Source: DATMNI01 sp035570275 (GTDB lineage Bacteria; Acidobacteriota; Terriglobia; Bryobacterales; Bryobacteraceae). Taken from it: 64,000 nucleotides of DNA. Positions 27,361 to 36,119 of the stretch are shown piece by piece (position 1 is the first letter of the stretch; each line of letters begins with the position of its first letter). Both the position numbers and the translations under genes were made by a program. The notes under the pieces were generated by a model, which was not told the DNA's origin, searched no databases, and was given only the letters and a program-made list of their open reading frames with translations. The stretch spans positions 59,247 to 123,246 of the forward strand of contig DATMNI010000282.1 in the NCBI GenBank assembly GCA_035570275.1, read 5' to 3'.

Positions 27361-27744
27361 CTAGGCCGTGGCCCGCACCAGTTGGCGCTGGCCCGCCTGC
27401 GCAAACAGGTAGATGGAGAAGCGCGGCTTGAGGTCGCCCTTGCCCCAACGGTTGACGGCCCATTTGGCCCGCAAATATTTGACCTCTGGCCGTCCGGTCA
27501 AGTCGCAAAAAACCTGGTAGGTGCCGCAGTAAAACTTCTGCGGAAAAGATGTGACTGGCTTGGCGCCCCAATCCGTGCCGTCAGCCGAACCCATGATCGA
27601 TACATCAATGCTTTCCTGTTCGACGATCCGGGTGATGCCCAGGGTGAGGATCAACGCCTCACCGGTTTGGTCGCCGAGACTGATGGCTGGCCCGGTTCCC
27701 GCTTCGCGAACTGTGGTTTCCTCTAGCAAGAATTCTGGAAGCAT
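27361..27744 (-). CDS. Hypothetical beta-rich protein
   Basis: A 127-residue protein without signal peptide, predicted mostly beta strand: ISLGDQTGEALILTLGITR, ESIDVSIMGSADGTDWG, PQKFYCGTYQVF and KYLRAKWAVNRW. The pattern of alternating strands with a DGTDWG turn suggests a small jelly-roll-like fold. ATG 27744 is chosen since AGGGGAA lies about 9 nt upstream. Function unknown; I believe similar short proteins exist in other acidobacteria. Confidence 0.6.
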   Translation of the reverse strand: MLPEFLLEETTVREAGTGPAISLGDQTGEALILTLGITRIVEQESIDVSIMGSADGTDWGAKPVTSFPQKFYCGTYQVFCDLTGRPEVKYLRAKWAVNRWGKGDLKPRFSIYLFAQAGQRQLVRATA

Positions 27745-27786
27745 CGGGTATTTTCCCCTACGAGTACTGAACGTAACATTCTCCAA

Positions 27787-28147
27787 TGGTACCTAAGTAA
27801 CTAACCCAGAGTCTCACATTTTTCGGAAAAACGGAAGGGAAGTTTACTGGGCGCGATTAGGGAGTGCGTGAGATAGAAATGAGAGATTGATTTAATGGAA
27901 TTACCGCCCAATTGAGGGAAATTCCAGCGCGGGGGTACTTCCGCCAACTGAATTGGCTGATGGCTGGATGAACCGGACTGGAAACGAGGGGCACACGCTG
28001 GCTGTGGAATCTTTCCTGGCTTTCCCTGGCGTCGAGGCGACCAATATATGGCAGAAATAGCTTCTCAACTACCTCCGGCTTGCAGGCCTAACCGTTGGGC
28101 TTATCGATTGGGCTTACCGGTCGATTTGCGATCGATTTCAAATGGGG
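27787..28147. other. Long non-coding stretch
   Basis: Lower-GC sequence with no convincing gene, RNA or repeat. Several stop codons occur in all frames up to about 28040. The region probably holds promoters for the flanking minus-strand gene and decayed sequence. Confidence 0.4.
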
Positions 28148-28387
28148 CTATGACGATGTCCGGTCATGGAATCTGTACGTGTCATTTAGCGGTGCGTCAG
28201 GAATTTCAGAAATCGGCCGACGTTTCGTTCGACCCTCCCGAAGCACGGCGGCGCGCAGGGCGGCTACTAACTCGGCCCGGTCGTAGTAGTCCGCCAGTTC
28301 GTATTCCGTAAACAGGCGCACCGCGTCGTTGGTGTCGTACAGCGCATCCACCAGGAGCGGCAGGGCGGCCGCGTTTCCGCATCCCAT
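28148..28387 (-). pseudogene. Remnant resembling a HEAT-repeat gene end
   Basis: A 79-codon open frame whose first half has strongly GC-biased third positions and a helical-repeat look (ALPLLVDALYDTNDAVRLF, then YDRAELVAALRAAVLREG). The last 25 codons lose that codon bias and the upstream side runs into the promoter of the next plus-strand gene. It is best read as a leftover of a larger HEAT/armadillo-type gene; chance is not excluded. Confidence 0.35.
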
Positions 28388-28470
28388 GTTTCCGGGACGC
28401 CTGTTCCCGTGGCAAACCGGGGGCTGCGTTTGGACTATACTTGGCTCAGAGCGATTAGGAGGGTGTTGGT

Positions 28471-31092
28471 ATGCGAAGAGTCGGCTTCGTGCTCGCTTGG
28501 GGATTGGCCGCGGCAGCCATGGGCGCTGCGGACACGCCCGTTCCCTTTTCCGACGTTCGGGCGGTATTTGAGAGCAGTTGCTGGAAGTGCCACGGTGCGG
28601 CCATTCAGCTTTCCAAGTTGGACTTGCGCACTCGTGAAGCCGCTCTCAAGGGCGGGCAGCGCGGCGCGGCGATCGTCCCTGGCAAGGCCGACGCGAGCCG
28701 CCTATATCGCGTGGTGGCGGGGCTGGAGAAGCCCGCCATGCCGATGGACGGCAAACTTACTGCCGACCAGATTACTACCATCAAACAGTGGATCGACCAG
28801 GGCGCGGCGTGGGATGTGACGCCGGATGCAACAGCCGAAACCAAGAACTCGCGGGCGCGCGCGGCCGGCCAACTCACTGCCGCCCAACTCGCGCTGGAGG
28901 AGATGACGCTACCGCCGGACGCGCGCAAGTATTGGGCCTTTCAGAAGCCGGTTCGGGCCGCCTTGCCTGAGGTTAGCCGACTGCTGCCGAATCCGATCGA
29001 TCGCTTTCTGGAAAAGGTGCGCCTCGATAAAGGCCTCAAGCCGTCGCCGCGCGCGGATCGCGTTACCCTCTTGCGGCGCGCCTACATGGATCTGATCGGG
29101 CTGCCGCCCACTCCCGCCCAGACTGCCGAATACCTGGCCGACGCATCGCCCAATGCCTGGGAGAACCTGATCGACAAGCTGCTGGCGTCGCCGCACTATG
29201 GCGAACGTTGGGGCCGCCATTGGCTGGATGTGGCCCGCTATGCCGATTCCAACGGCTTCGAGCACGACTACGACCGGCCCAACGCCTGGCGCTATCGCGA
29301 CTACGTCATCCGGGCATTCAATCAGGACAAGCCGTACAACACTTTTCTGGCCGAGCAGATTGCCGGCGATGAGCAGAATCCGGTGACCGATGACAGCATG
29401 ATCGCCACCGGCTTCCTGCGCAGCTACGCCAAGGTGGGCTACCGCGAGAAGGACAACCCGCAGTTCCGCTATGAATACCTGGACGACATGATCGGCACCA
29501 TCGGCCGCGGCGTTCTGGGGCTGACGGTGAATTGCGCGCGCTGCCACAACCATAAGTTCGACCCGATTTCGCAAAAAGACTACTACCGGATGCAGGCCTC
29601 GCTGTTCGGGTATGTGGAGACGGACTATCCGCTGGCTCCGAAGGAGCAGGTGGAGGCGTACGCCAGGAAGACCGCCGAGTTGGATGCCAAGATCGCCCCG
29701 CTGCGGCAGAAGGTCCGCGAGATCGAAGAGCCTTACCGCTTGAAGCTGGCGCAGGAAAAGTACAAGAAGTACCCGGCCAACGTGCAGCGGGCGATTGCGG
29801 TTCCCGAAGCCCAGCGGACACCGGGTGAAACGCTGCTCGCCGGGCAGGTGATTCGCACCACCTCGGTTTCGAGCGACGAGATCGACCGGGTGATGGCGCC
29901 GGCGGAACTGGAGCAGAAGAAGGCGCTGAACCAGCAGATTCGCGGGTTACAAAACGAACGGCCGAAACCGCTGCCGATGGCCGCGATCGTCACCGACGGC
30001 GATTATCGCTTCGCGCCGGATGGCCAGGGCGACGAGCCGGCCCCCGGCAAAGGAGCGAAGCGCGAAGCCGTGGAGGGGACGTTCCTGTTCCGGGGGCCGG
30101 GCCGTTATGAGCCGCCGCCTTCGTACTTTCTGATTCGCGGCGATATCGAAAGCCACGGTTCGTTGATGAAGCCCGGGTTTGTGGATGTCGTCACGTACGG
30201 GAATCCGCCGGTCGCGATTCCGCCGGCGGATGGGCGCACCTCGGGGCGGAGAAGGGCGTTGGCCGAATGGCTGGGGTCGCCGGAAAACCCGCTCACCGCC
30301 AGGGTCGCCGTCAACCGCATCTGGAGCCACCATTTCGGTCAGGGAATTGTGGCCACGCTGGACAACTTCGGCAAGATGGGCGCCGCGCCGACGAATCCCG
30401 AACTGCTGGATTGGATGGCGGTGGAGTTCATGAGCGGGGGATGGAGTATCAAGAAGCTGCAGCGCCTGATGATGACGTCAGATGCTTACCAGATGGCGTC
30501 GCAGTTCACCGACGCGGCGGACGAAGCCCGGGACCCGGAGAACAACAGCCTGTGGCGGTTCCCGATCCAGCGGCTGGATGCCGAGATTGTGCGCGACGCC
30601 ATGATGGCGGCCAGCGGCGCTCTGGATCTGACCGTGGGCGGCCCGCCGGTGTTCCCCCATTTGGCCAAGGAAACGCTGGGCTCGATGACGGAAGGCATCT
30701 GGAAGAAGGAAGAGGACGGGCCGCCAGTGTGGCGCCGCAGCGTGTATGTTTACCGCAAGCGCGGACTCCCGCTGCCGATGTTCGAGGTGTTCGACCTGCC
30801 CGATCAGAACATCAGTTGCGGACGACGCAACGTGTCGACGGTGCCCACGCAGGCTTTGATGCTGCTCAACGACGAGTTCGTCTTGCGCCAGGCCAGGCTG
30901 TTCGCGGACCGGGTGAAGGAAACCGCAGGGGACGACCCGGCGAAGCAGGCCGGCTTGGCGTATCGAATAGCGCTGTCGCGCCCGCCGCGGGCGGAAGAGG
31001 CTGCGCTGGCGATGGATTTCCTGAAGAAGCGCTCGCTGGCCGACTTCACGCATGTGCTGCTGAATTTGAACGAATTCCTCTACGTGCGGTGA
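28471..31092 (+). CDS. PSD1/DUF1549-DUF1553 planctomycete-type cytochrome protein, copy 1
   Basis: An 873-residue exported protein. A short signal peptide is followed by a c-type heme motif CWKCH (37-41) in a planctomycete cytochrome C (PSCyt1) domain, then DUF1549 with a second CxxCH (CARCH, 355-359), a helical middle, and DUF1553 at the C-terminus (GSPENPLTARVAVNRIW, then NVSTVPTQALMLLN). ATG 28471 has GGAGG 8 nt upstream. The family is predicted to act in the envelope on polymers or electron transfer, but its reaction is unproven. It pairs with the DUF1501 gene 33 bp downstream. Confidence 0.88.
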   Translation: MRRVGFVLAWGLAAAAMGAADTPVPFSDVRAVFESSCWKCHGAAIQLSKLDLRTREAALKGGQRGAAIVPGKADASRLYRVVAGLEKPAMPMDGKLTADQITTIKQWIDQGAAWDVTPDATAETKNSRARAAGQLTAAQLALEEMTLPPDARKYWAFQKPVRAALPEVSRLLPNPIDRFLEKVRLDKGLKPSPRADRVTLLRRAYMDLIGLPPTPAQTAEYLADASPNAWENLIDKLLASPHYGERWGRHWLDVARYADSNGFEHDYDRPNAWRYRDYVIRAFNQDKPYNTFLAEQIAGDEQNPVTDDSMIATGFLRSYAKVGYREKDNPQFRYEYLDDMIGTIGRGVLGLTVNCARCHNHKFDPISQKDYYRMQASLFGYVETDYPLAPKEQVEAYARKTAELDAKIAPLRQKVREIEEPYRLKLAQEKYKKYPANVQRAIAVPEAQRTPGETLLAGQVIRTTSVSSDEIDRVMAPAELEQKKALNQQIRGLQNERPKPLPMAAIVTDGDYRFAPDGQGDEPAPGKGAKREAVEGTFLFRGPGRYEPPPSYFLIRGDIESHGSLMKPGFVDVVTYGNPPVAIPPADGRTSGRRRALAEWLGSPENPLTARVAVNRIWSHHFGQGIVATLDNFGKMGAAPTNPELLDWMAVEFMSGGWSIKKLQRLMMTSDAYQMASQFTDAADEARDPENNSLWRFPIQRLDAEIVRDAMMAASGALDLTVGGPPVFPHLAKETLGSMTEGIWKKEEDGPPVWRRSVYVYRKRGLPLPMFEVFDLPDQNISCGRRNVSTVPTQALMLLNDEFVLRQARLFADRVKETAGDDPAKQAGLAYRIALSRPPRAEEAALAMDFLKKRSLADFTHVLLNLNEFLYVR

Positions 31093-31093
31093 A

Positions 31094-31119
31094 GCCCTGA
31101 AACGGTGCCCTGAAATGGT
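31094..31119. repeat. 13-bp tandem duplication between DUF1549 and DUF1501 genes
   Basis: GCCCTGAAACGGT (31094-31106) is followed at once by GCCCTGAAATGGT (31107-31119), one mismatch, in the 33-bp junction upstream of the DUF1501 start. The second DUF1549/DUF1501 pair has a 13-bp tandem repeat at the same place. Confidence 0.8.
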
Positions 31120-31125
31120 GATGGC

Positions 31126-32577
31126 ATGAAAGAACTCTGGCGAAGACGCGATTTCCTGTTTCAATCCGGCGGCGGTTTGAGCGGTCTGGCTCTGGCGTAT
31201 CTGCTCGACCAGGACGGATTGCTGGGCGCAACGGCTGAACCCGGCGCGTGCGATGCCAAGGCGGTGGGCTACAATCCGTACGCCCCCAAAAAGCCGCATT
31301 TCGCGCCGCGGGCCAAGAGTGTGATTTCGCTGTTCATGAGCGGCGGCGTGAGTCACCTGGACACATTCGATCCGAAGCCCGCTCTGGCCCGGTACGCCGG
31401 TCAGCCTCTGGAGGGCAAAGGCGAGGTGGTCGTTAGGCAAGGGAACCCGGGGCCGCTGATGCCCAGCCCGTTCCAGTTCCGCAAGTACGGGCAATGCGGC
31501 ATGGACGTATCGGAGATCTTCCCGATGATCGCGGGGCACGTGGACGAGATGGCCTTCCTGCGCTCGGTATACGGAAAATCGAACGACCACGTGCAGGCCC
31601 ATTATGAGCTGAACACGGGCAAGATCCAGATGGGGCTGCCGTGCGTGGGTTCCTGGGTGACGTATGGACTGGGCTCGGAGAATCAGAGCCTGCCGGCATT
31701 CGTGGTGATCTACGATCACCGCGGCGGGCCGTTGGGCGGACCGGCCAACTGGAGCGCGGGGTACATGCCGGCGGCCTACCAGGCGACGGTTTTTCGATCG
31801 GCGGGCGACCCCATCATCGATTTGAAGCCGCCGCCCGAAGTGAGCCCGGAGCAGCAGCGCGACCGGCTGGATCTGCTGGCCAAGCTGAACCAACTGGACT
31901 TGAAGAACTATCCCGGCAGCTCGGAACTGGCGGCGCGCATCTCTTCGTACGAGCTGGCGTTTCGCATGCAGGGTTGCGCTCCGGAAGCGGTGGACGTGAA
32001 TCGCGAATCGGAAGCCACGCGCAAGTTATATGGGCTGGACGCCCAGGTCACGGAGCCTTTCGGCCGGCAGTGCCTGATGGCGCGGCGCCTGGTGGAGCGG
32101 GGAGTCCGTTTCGTGCAGCTCTATCATGGCGGCCTGGGCCAGCAGAACCGCGACACCTGGGACGCGCACGACGATGTGAAGGACAACCATACGCGGCACG
32201 CCGCCGAAGTAGATCGGCCGATTTCCGGGCTGCTTACCGACCTGAAGGCGCGCGGACTGCTGGATTCAACCCTGGTGGTATGGCATGGCGAGTTCGGACG
32301 CATGCCGATTTCGCAGAAGGGCGTGGGGCGCGACCACAACCCCGGAACCATGACCATGTGGATGGCCGGCGCCCGCATCCAGGGCGGCCAGATCATTGGC
32401 GCCAGCGACGAATTCGGCTACAAAGCCGAGCAGCAGCCCATCGCCGTGCACGATCTGCATGCCACCATGCTGCATCTGTTGGGCATCGATCATACCAAGC
32501 TCACTTACCTGTTCAACGGCCGCAACATGCGGCTGACGGATGTGTACGGGGAGTTGATTCCGCAGATCGTGGCGTGA
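31126..32577 (+). CDS. DUF1501 alkaline-phosphatase-fold protein, copy 1
   Basis: A 483-residue DUF1501 protein, a relative of the sulfatase/alkaline phosphatase superfamily. The N-terminus WRRRDFLFQSGGGLSGLAL is a Tat-type signal. Family blocks are visible: SVISLFMSGGVSHLDTFDPK (69-88), the FGRQCLMARRLVERGVRF region, WDAHDDVKDNH, VWHGEFGRMP and GRDHNP. His and Asp residues in these blocks are candidate metal ligands. It is co-directional with the PSD1 gene and likely works with it in the periplasm. Confidence 0.88.
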   Translation: MKELWRRRDFLFQSGGGLSGLALAYLLDQDGLLGATAEPGACDAKAVGYNPYAPKKPHFAPRAKSVISLFMSGGVSHLDTFDPKPALARYAGQPLEGKGEVVVRQGNPGPLMPSPFQFRKYGQCGMDVSEIFPMIAGHVDEMAFLRSVYGKSNDHVQAHYELNTGKIQMGLPCVGSWVTYGLGSENQSLPAFVVIYDHRGGPLGGPANWSAGYMPAAYQATVFRSAGDPIIDLKPPPEVSPEQQRDRLDLLAKLNQLDLKNYPGSSELAARISSYELAFRMQGCAPEAVDVNRESEATRKLYGLDAQVTEPFGRQCLMARRLVERGVRFVQLYHGGLGQQNRDTWDAHDDVKDNHTRHAAEVDRPISGLLTDLKARGLLDSTLVVWHGEFGRMPISQKGVGRDHNPGTMTMWMAGARIQGGQIIGASDEFGYKAEQQPIAVHDLHATMLHLLGIDHTKLTYLFNGRNMRLTDVYGELIPQIVA

Positions 32578-32740
32578 GGGCTGCCGGCATAAGAGGGATT
32601 GGCTCCGGAGGCTGTTCACCTGAGATTGAGATCGCTAAGAGCTAAGTCGAGTGCCATTCCTTCATGGCCGCACGGAGCCCGATAAATTCGTGGACGACGT
32701 GGCGCGCCAACCACACCAAAAAAACGATTAGGAGTGCCAA

Positions 32741-32806
32741 ATGAAGAGCGAACAGTTCTATAAGGAAGAAGACCTCGACGACGAAACGCAGGGTTTCTAC
32801 ATTTAG
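32741..32806 (+). CDS. Possible 21-residue small protein
   Basis: A 21-codon frame (starting MKSEQFYKEEDLDD) preceded by an excellent ribosome site, AGGAG with a 6-nt spacer to the ATG. The peptide is very acidic. It sits where the opposing sialidase gene has lost its C-terminus, so it may be the start of a gene cut by the same rearrangement or a genuine small protein. An upstream plus-strand frame of about 29 codons ends 10 bp before this ATG. Confidence 0.3.
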   Translation: MKSEQFYKEEDLDDETQGFYI

Positions 32807-32829
32807 CGAGTGCAAACTGTCACCTCCCA

Positions 32830-33801
32830 AGAGCCAGATCAGGCGGCCGGACGAGTGACTCAGCAATTGCGAGCAGGAGCTTGGGCTGAAGAATGGCTCG
32901 CCACCCTCGTAGGTCCACGGCTGCGGCTTGGTCCACTGGCGCCCGCCATCCGTGGAGTGGGCGAACCAGCGATATCCGGGCAGTTCGGTGCGGCCGCTGT
33001 TGGAGCCGCGCAGGACGGTGAGGAGGCGGCCGCCATCGAGAAATCCGAGCGTGCCTTCGTCCATGCCGCTAGTGGAGCGCGCCGGGTCGCCCTGAATGGC
33101 GGCGGACATTTCCCACTCGAGGCTGTCCACTTGCCAGCGCCCCAGCAGCACCGCGGCATCGGTGTACGTGTAGCCGCCGCCAGGATTGAAGAGGACCCAT
33201 CGGGCGCCAGGGGCGTGATCTGAACCGGAAGCAGGATGCGGCCGTCCGCCCCGGCGATAGACGCGCATGCCATGTCGCCAAGCATGACGCGGTTCTTGCC
33301 GGTCCAGACGCCGGGAAGGGGATGCCGCGCGTGGAACTCCGCGCCCGCGTGCATCACCTGGCGGGACGGCGTGAAGTTGCGCCCACCGTCGCGAGAGACG
33401 CGGTAGTAGACGTTCCACTGGCGAAGGCCTTCCAGCGGATCGTCCGACGGCAGGACGCCCTCATTCCAGAACTCGATGTAGCGGCCGTGCGGTTCCACGA
33501 ACCCGCATCGCGGATGGCGGCGGAGCATCCCGCCCTGGCGAGGCTCGCCGGTTGGCATCTCGATCGGCGAAGTCCAGGTGTGGCCGTGATCGCGGGAATG
33601 ACGGATGTAGGCGATGTCGACGGTGTCCGAGCGGGTCCAGCGCTCTTCGATGGATGCCATGTCGCCGCCGCGTGGGCGAGTGTGGAAGGCGTAAGCCATG
33701 ACGGCGACTCCGGGTGATGGCGCGGAGCGGTAGGTCTCGCGGCGGACGGCCGGGTTTTGGAGCGGCGGGCAGAGCGGCGCTGACAGTGGCGGAGGATGCA
33801 A
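32830..33801 (-). pseudogene. Exo-alpha-sialidase-like gene, frameshifted and 3'-truncated
   Basis: The first frame (33801 to about 33195) carries two Asp-box type motifs (SRDHGHTWTSP, SRDGGRNFTPS) and reads up to LLPVQITPLAPDG. Homology then continues in another frame as LFNPGGGYTYTDAAVLLGRW through a third Asp-box (STDGGRQWTKP) and SSGRLIWLL. The shift lies at 33191-33198, best explained by loss of one base. After about 32830 the sialidase character stops, so the last blade is missing. No signal peptide is obvious. A sequencing error could explain the shift but not the missing end. Confidence 0.7.
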
Positions 33802-33861
33802 TCAGAAGGCACGGCGGGAAGGCGGCGTGGGTAAACCCCCTGGCCAGTTTAGCGGATGGGA

Positions 33862-33889
33862 TTGGCGCCGGCGGCGGCCACGCTATCAT
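33862..33889 (+). promoter_or_regulatory. Promoter giving a probable leaderless transcript
   Basis: TTGGCG (33862-33867) and TATCAT (33884-33889) are spaced by 16 nt. The -10 element ends 5 nt before the ATG at 33895, so transcription would begin at or next to the start codon; no ribosome site is present. Confidence 0.5.
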
Positions 33890-33894
33890 CGGAT

Positions 33895-34737
33895 ATGCGG
33901 CCGGACCGCCAGGCTTTACTGGCGCTGATAACAATGACAGCGGCCTGGGCGCAGGATCCCTACGAGTTGGTACGCCGATCCATCGCCCAGGACCAACTCG
34001 ACTGGGTGCGCATGAAAGATTACACCTGGCAGGCGCACTCCGTGGAGAAGCACCTCGACTCCCACGGCAAAGTAGCATCCACGAAACGGGAAACCTGGGA
34101 AACGCTGATGGTGGACGGACAGCCGTACCGCCGCACGCTGGAACGGGATGGCAAGCCGCTCAGCGCCGAGGAACAGCGCAGTGAACAGAGAAAACTGGAT
34201 AGGGAGACCCGCAGGCTGAGTTCTGAAACGCCCGCTGAGAGACAGCGGGGCCTGGAGGAAACGGAGAAACGGCGCCGGCGCGAGTTCGCTTTCCTTTCCG
34301 AAATTCCCGAACTGTTCGACCTGCGGTTCGAGGGCGACTCCACAGTGGAAGGACGGCGCGTATGGGTGGTCTCCGGCGCGCCCCGGCCCGGCGCCAAAGC
34401 CAGAAGCGGCGACGCCAAAATGCTGCTGAAACTCCGTGGCCGCATGTGGATCGACAAAGCCACATACCAATGGGCCAGAGTGGAAGCCGAGACCACCGAC
34501 ACCATCTCCTGGGGCCTGTTCCTGGCCCGTCTCGATGCCGGGGCCAAGATGATTTTCGAACAGACCGAAGTGAATTCCGAACTATGGCTACCCAAGCGCC
34601 TGCTCCTGACCGGCAGCGGCCGCGTCGGCCTGATCAAAAGGCTGGCTCAGGACGAGGAGATCGAATGGAGCAATTACAAGAAGTTTTCGGTGGATTCCAA
34701 GATCGTGACTGACCCGCCGCCGAACCCGAAACATTGA
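33895..34737 (+). CDS. Secreted protein of unknown function (LolA/outer-membrane-sorting-like look)
   Basis: A 280-residue protein with a signal peptide ending AAWA-Q near residue 19. The middle is a charged helix (about 85-135, rich in Glu/Arg) and the C-terminal half is beta-rich (MLLKLRGRMWIDKATYQWARV, LFLARLDAGAKMIFEQTEVN, LWLPKRLLLTGSGRV), a pattern seen in acidobacterial relatives of outer-membrane lipoprotein-sorting domains. The ATG at 33895 is preferred because the -10 element is 5 nt upstream. Function not established. Confidence 0.6.
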   Translation: MRPDRQALLALITMTAAWAQDPYELVRRSIAQDQLDWVRMKDYTWQAHSVEKHLDSHGKVASTKRETWETLMVDGQPYRRTLERDGKPLSAEEQRSEQRKLDRETRRLSSETPAERQRGLEETEKRRRREFAFLSEIPELFDLRFEGDSTVEGRRVWVVSGAPRPGAKARSGDAKMLLKLRGRMWIDKATYQWARVEAETTDTISWGLFLARLDAGAKMIFEQTEVNSELWLPKRLLLTGSGRVGLIKRLAQDEEIEWSNYKKFSVDSKIVTDPPPNPKH

Positions 34738-34811
34738 GACCGTCGCCGTTGCAACATGCAGGCGATCGTGGCTTGGTGGTGATCCGGTTGCAGTGATAGA
34801 ATTCCCTGCGA

Positions 34812-35135
34812 ATGAACAGTTCAATCCAATTTGTCTGCCTGCTGCTACCGGCTCTGCTTGGCGCGGCCGATCGCGGAAAGGCGTCCGGCGGCCTTGAGCG
34901 TCTGCTGTACGTCACCGACAGATCCGGAGTCAGCGTCTACGACATCAACGACTCCCACAACCTGCTGCGCAAGATCGAAGTCCCCGAGACCGGGGACTAC
35001 AAGGGCATCTCCGCGAGCGTGCCACTCGGCAAGATGTACCTCACCACCTACCGGAAAGACCAACTGGTGTGCCTCGACCTGGCGACGGAGAAGGTCCTTT
35101 GGCGCCGGCACGTACCCCCCGGCGTCCGCGGCTTC
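34812..35135 (+). pseudogene. Beta-propeller (YncE-like) protein, N-terminal remnant
   Basis: A signal peptide and the first propeller blades of a YncE-type protein are visible (LERLLYVTDRSGVSVYDIND, GKMYLTTYRKDQLVCLDLA, ATEKVLWRRH). Around 35115-35140 the protein ceases to look like a propeller and becomes the antisense of a minus-strand fragment, although the frame stays open to 35489. A promoter TTGGTG-18-TAGAAT (34773-34802) lies directly upstream. The gene has lost most of its length to a rearrangement. Confidence 0.6.
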
Positions 35136-35318
35136 CACCTCCACCTTAAATCGAGTGCCGAGTTGGCGAGCGAAGTCGGACACTGGGGCTTTCGCCATCA
35201 GTTTCTCGAAGTACGGCGCAAATCCCATCTTCATCTTCTTGCTGATAATGTCTATGTGGGCCGGTTCCCGGATCAAATCGAACTCTTCTGGGTTGTCGTC
35301 GTGGAAGCTTCGTGTCAT
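35130..35318 (-). pseudogene. Fragment of an unknown gene coupled to a helicase fragment
   Basis: About 62 residues starting MTRSFHDDNPEEFDLIREP and containing HIDIISKKMKMGFAPYFEKL are in a protein-like frame. The ATG overlaps the stop of the UvrD-like fragment (ATGA), so the two belonged to one operon. The frame runs into antisense propeller sequence at the junction near 35130. Helicase-linked operons of this sort are common in defence or mobile loci, but no family was recognised. Confidence 0.45.
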
Positions 35319-35690
35319 AAGTCTGGCTCCGTTCCCCATCGTCCGTTCAAGAATCGAGCAAAGCCTGCGACCGTCTTTGGGATCTTTCGCCCTGGCGCCA
35401 TCGCATCAATCGCGGGACCTAGACTCCGTCGCGTGACATTCGTAAGGAGCACTTCCAACTCATGCATGGCTCTCGAGCAACCGACGTAGAAAAGGTTGCT
35501 CTCCGTCGGATCATCGAAACGTTCGGGATCCACGTTTACAAGCAGGACCGCCTTCGCTTCAAGGCCTTTGAATCGTCGCACGGTGTTCCGAGAAATGCAG
35601 CCTGGTGTGTTCTCCTCAGTAACCGGCCAGCACCCCATCTCGGACAGCCGGATGAAAGGGCTGCCCGCGGTTGAACGCATAGTCAGGAGA
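35315..35690 (-). pseudogene. C-terminal fragment of a UvrD/Rep-type DNA helicase
   Basis: The fragment contains the late helicase motifs of superfamily 1: RRFKGLEAKAVLLVNVD (motif V region) and NLFYVGCSRAMHEL (motif VI, with the Arg finger). The frame is open to 35773, but upstream of about 35690 it is not helicase-like and Walker A/B motifs are absent, so only the last roughly 120 residues remain. It is coupled to a second fragment through an ATGA overlap. Confidence 0.65.
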
Positions 35691-35790
35691 GCCGCTTCGT
35701 GGGGGGATTCCACCGAGAACATCGGGGAGGAGCGCTCGCTCAAACTCTTGCAGCCGCGGCACGGCATATACATAGGAGAGAAGAGGCCCC

Positions 35791-36060
35791 ATGCTGACGA
35801 GGGAGGACAAAGAAGACATCAAGCGCCTTTTCGTGGAGGCGGTTGCAGAATCGGGGATGCGCATGCAGGGGTCTGACCCTGTGGTGGATGTGGTTGCCAA
35901 GGCCATTGAAGTTTTCGGGACCCGGGAAAGAGCGCTGCGGTGGCTGAAGACTCCTGTCCGCTCGCTGGGCGACCAGACCCCGGTCTCGCTCCTGAACACT
36001 CCGGAGGGTGTGGCCCAGGTGCGCGACACTCTCGGACGGGTCGAGCACGGCGTCTGGTAG
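35791..36060 (+). CDS. MbcA/ParS/Xre-type antitoxin (DUF2384 domain)
   Basis: An 89-residue protein whose C-terminal half has the DUF2384 pattern (VFGTRERALRWLKTPVRSL, then PVSLLNTPEGVAQVRDTL and the final glycine GRVEHGVW). Such proteins are antitoxins of RES-Xre type systems, in which the RES toxin degrades NAD. A GAGG motif precedes the ATG. The N-terminal Xre HTH is short or absent. The toxin gene immediately downstream is reduced to its first codons, leaving an orphan antitoxin. Confidence 0.75.
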   Translation: MLTREDKEDIKRLFVEAVAESGMRMQGSDPVVDVVAKAIEVFGTRERALRWLKTPVRSLGDQTPVSLLNTPEGVAQVRDTLGRVEHGVW

Positions 36061-36100
36061 ATGGTCGTTTACCGAATCGGCAGCAACCGGCAACAGAGCG
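36061..36100 (+). pseudogene. Start of a RES-type toxin gene, truncated
   Basis: The ATG directly follows the antitoxin stop (TAGATG), the usual arrangement in RES-Xre operons. The first residues MVVYRIGSNR match the expected RES-toxin beginning, but after about 12 codons the sequence turns into the 3' end of the convergent minus-strand gene. None of the catalytic region remains. Confidence 0.5.
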
Positions 36101-36119
36101 CGTCCTGGCATGCCGGCCC

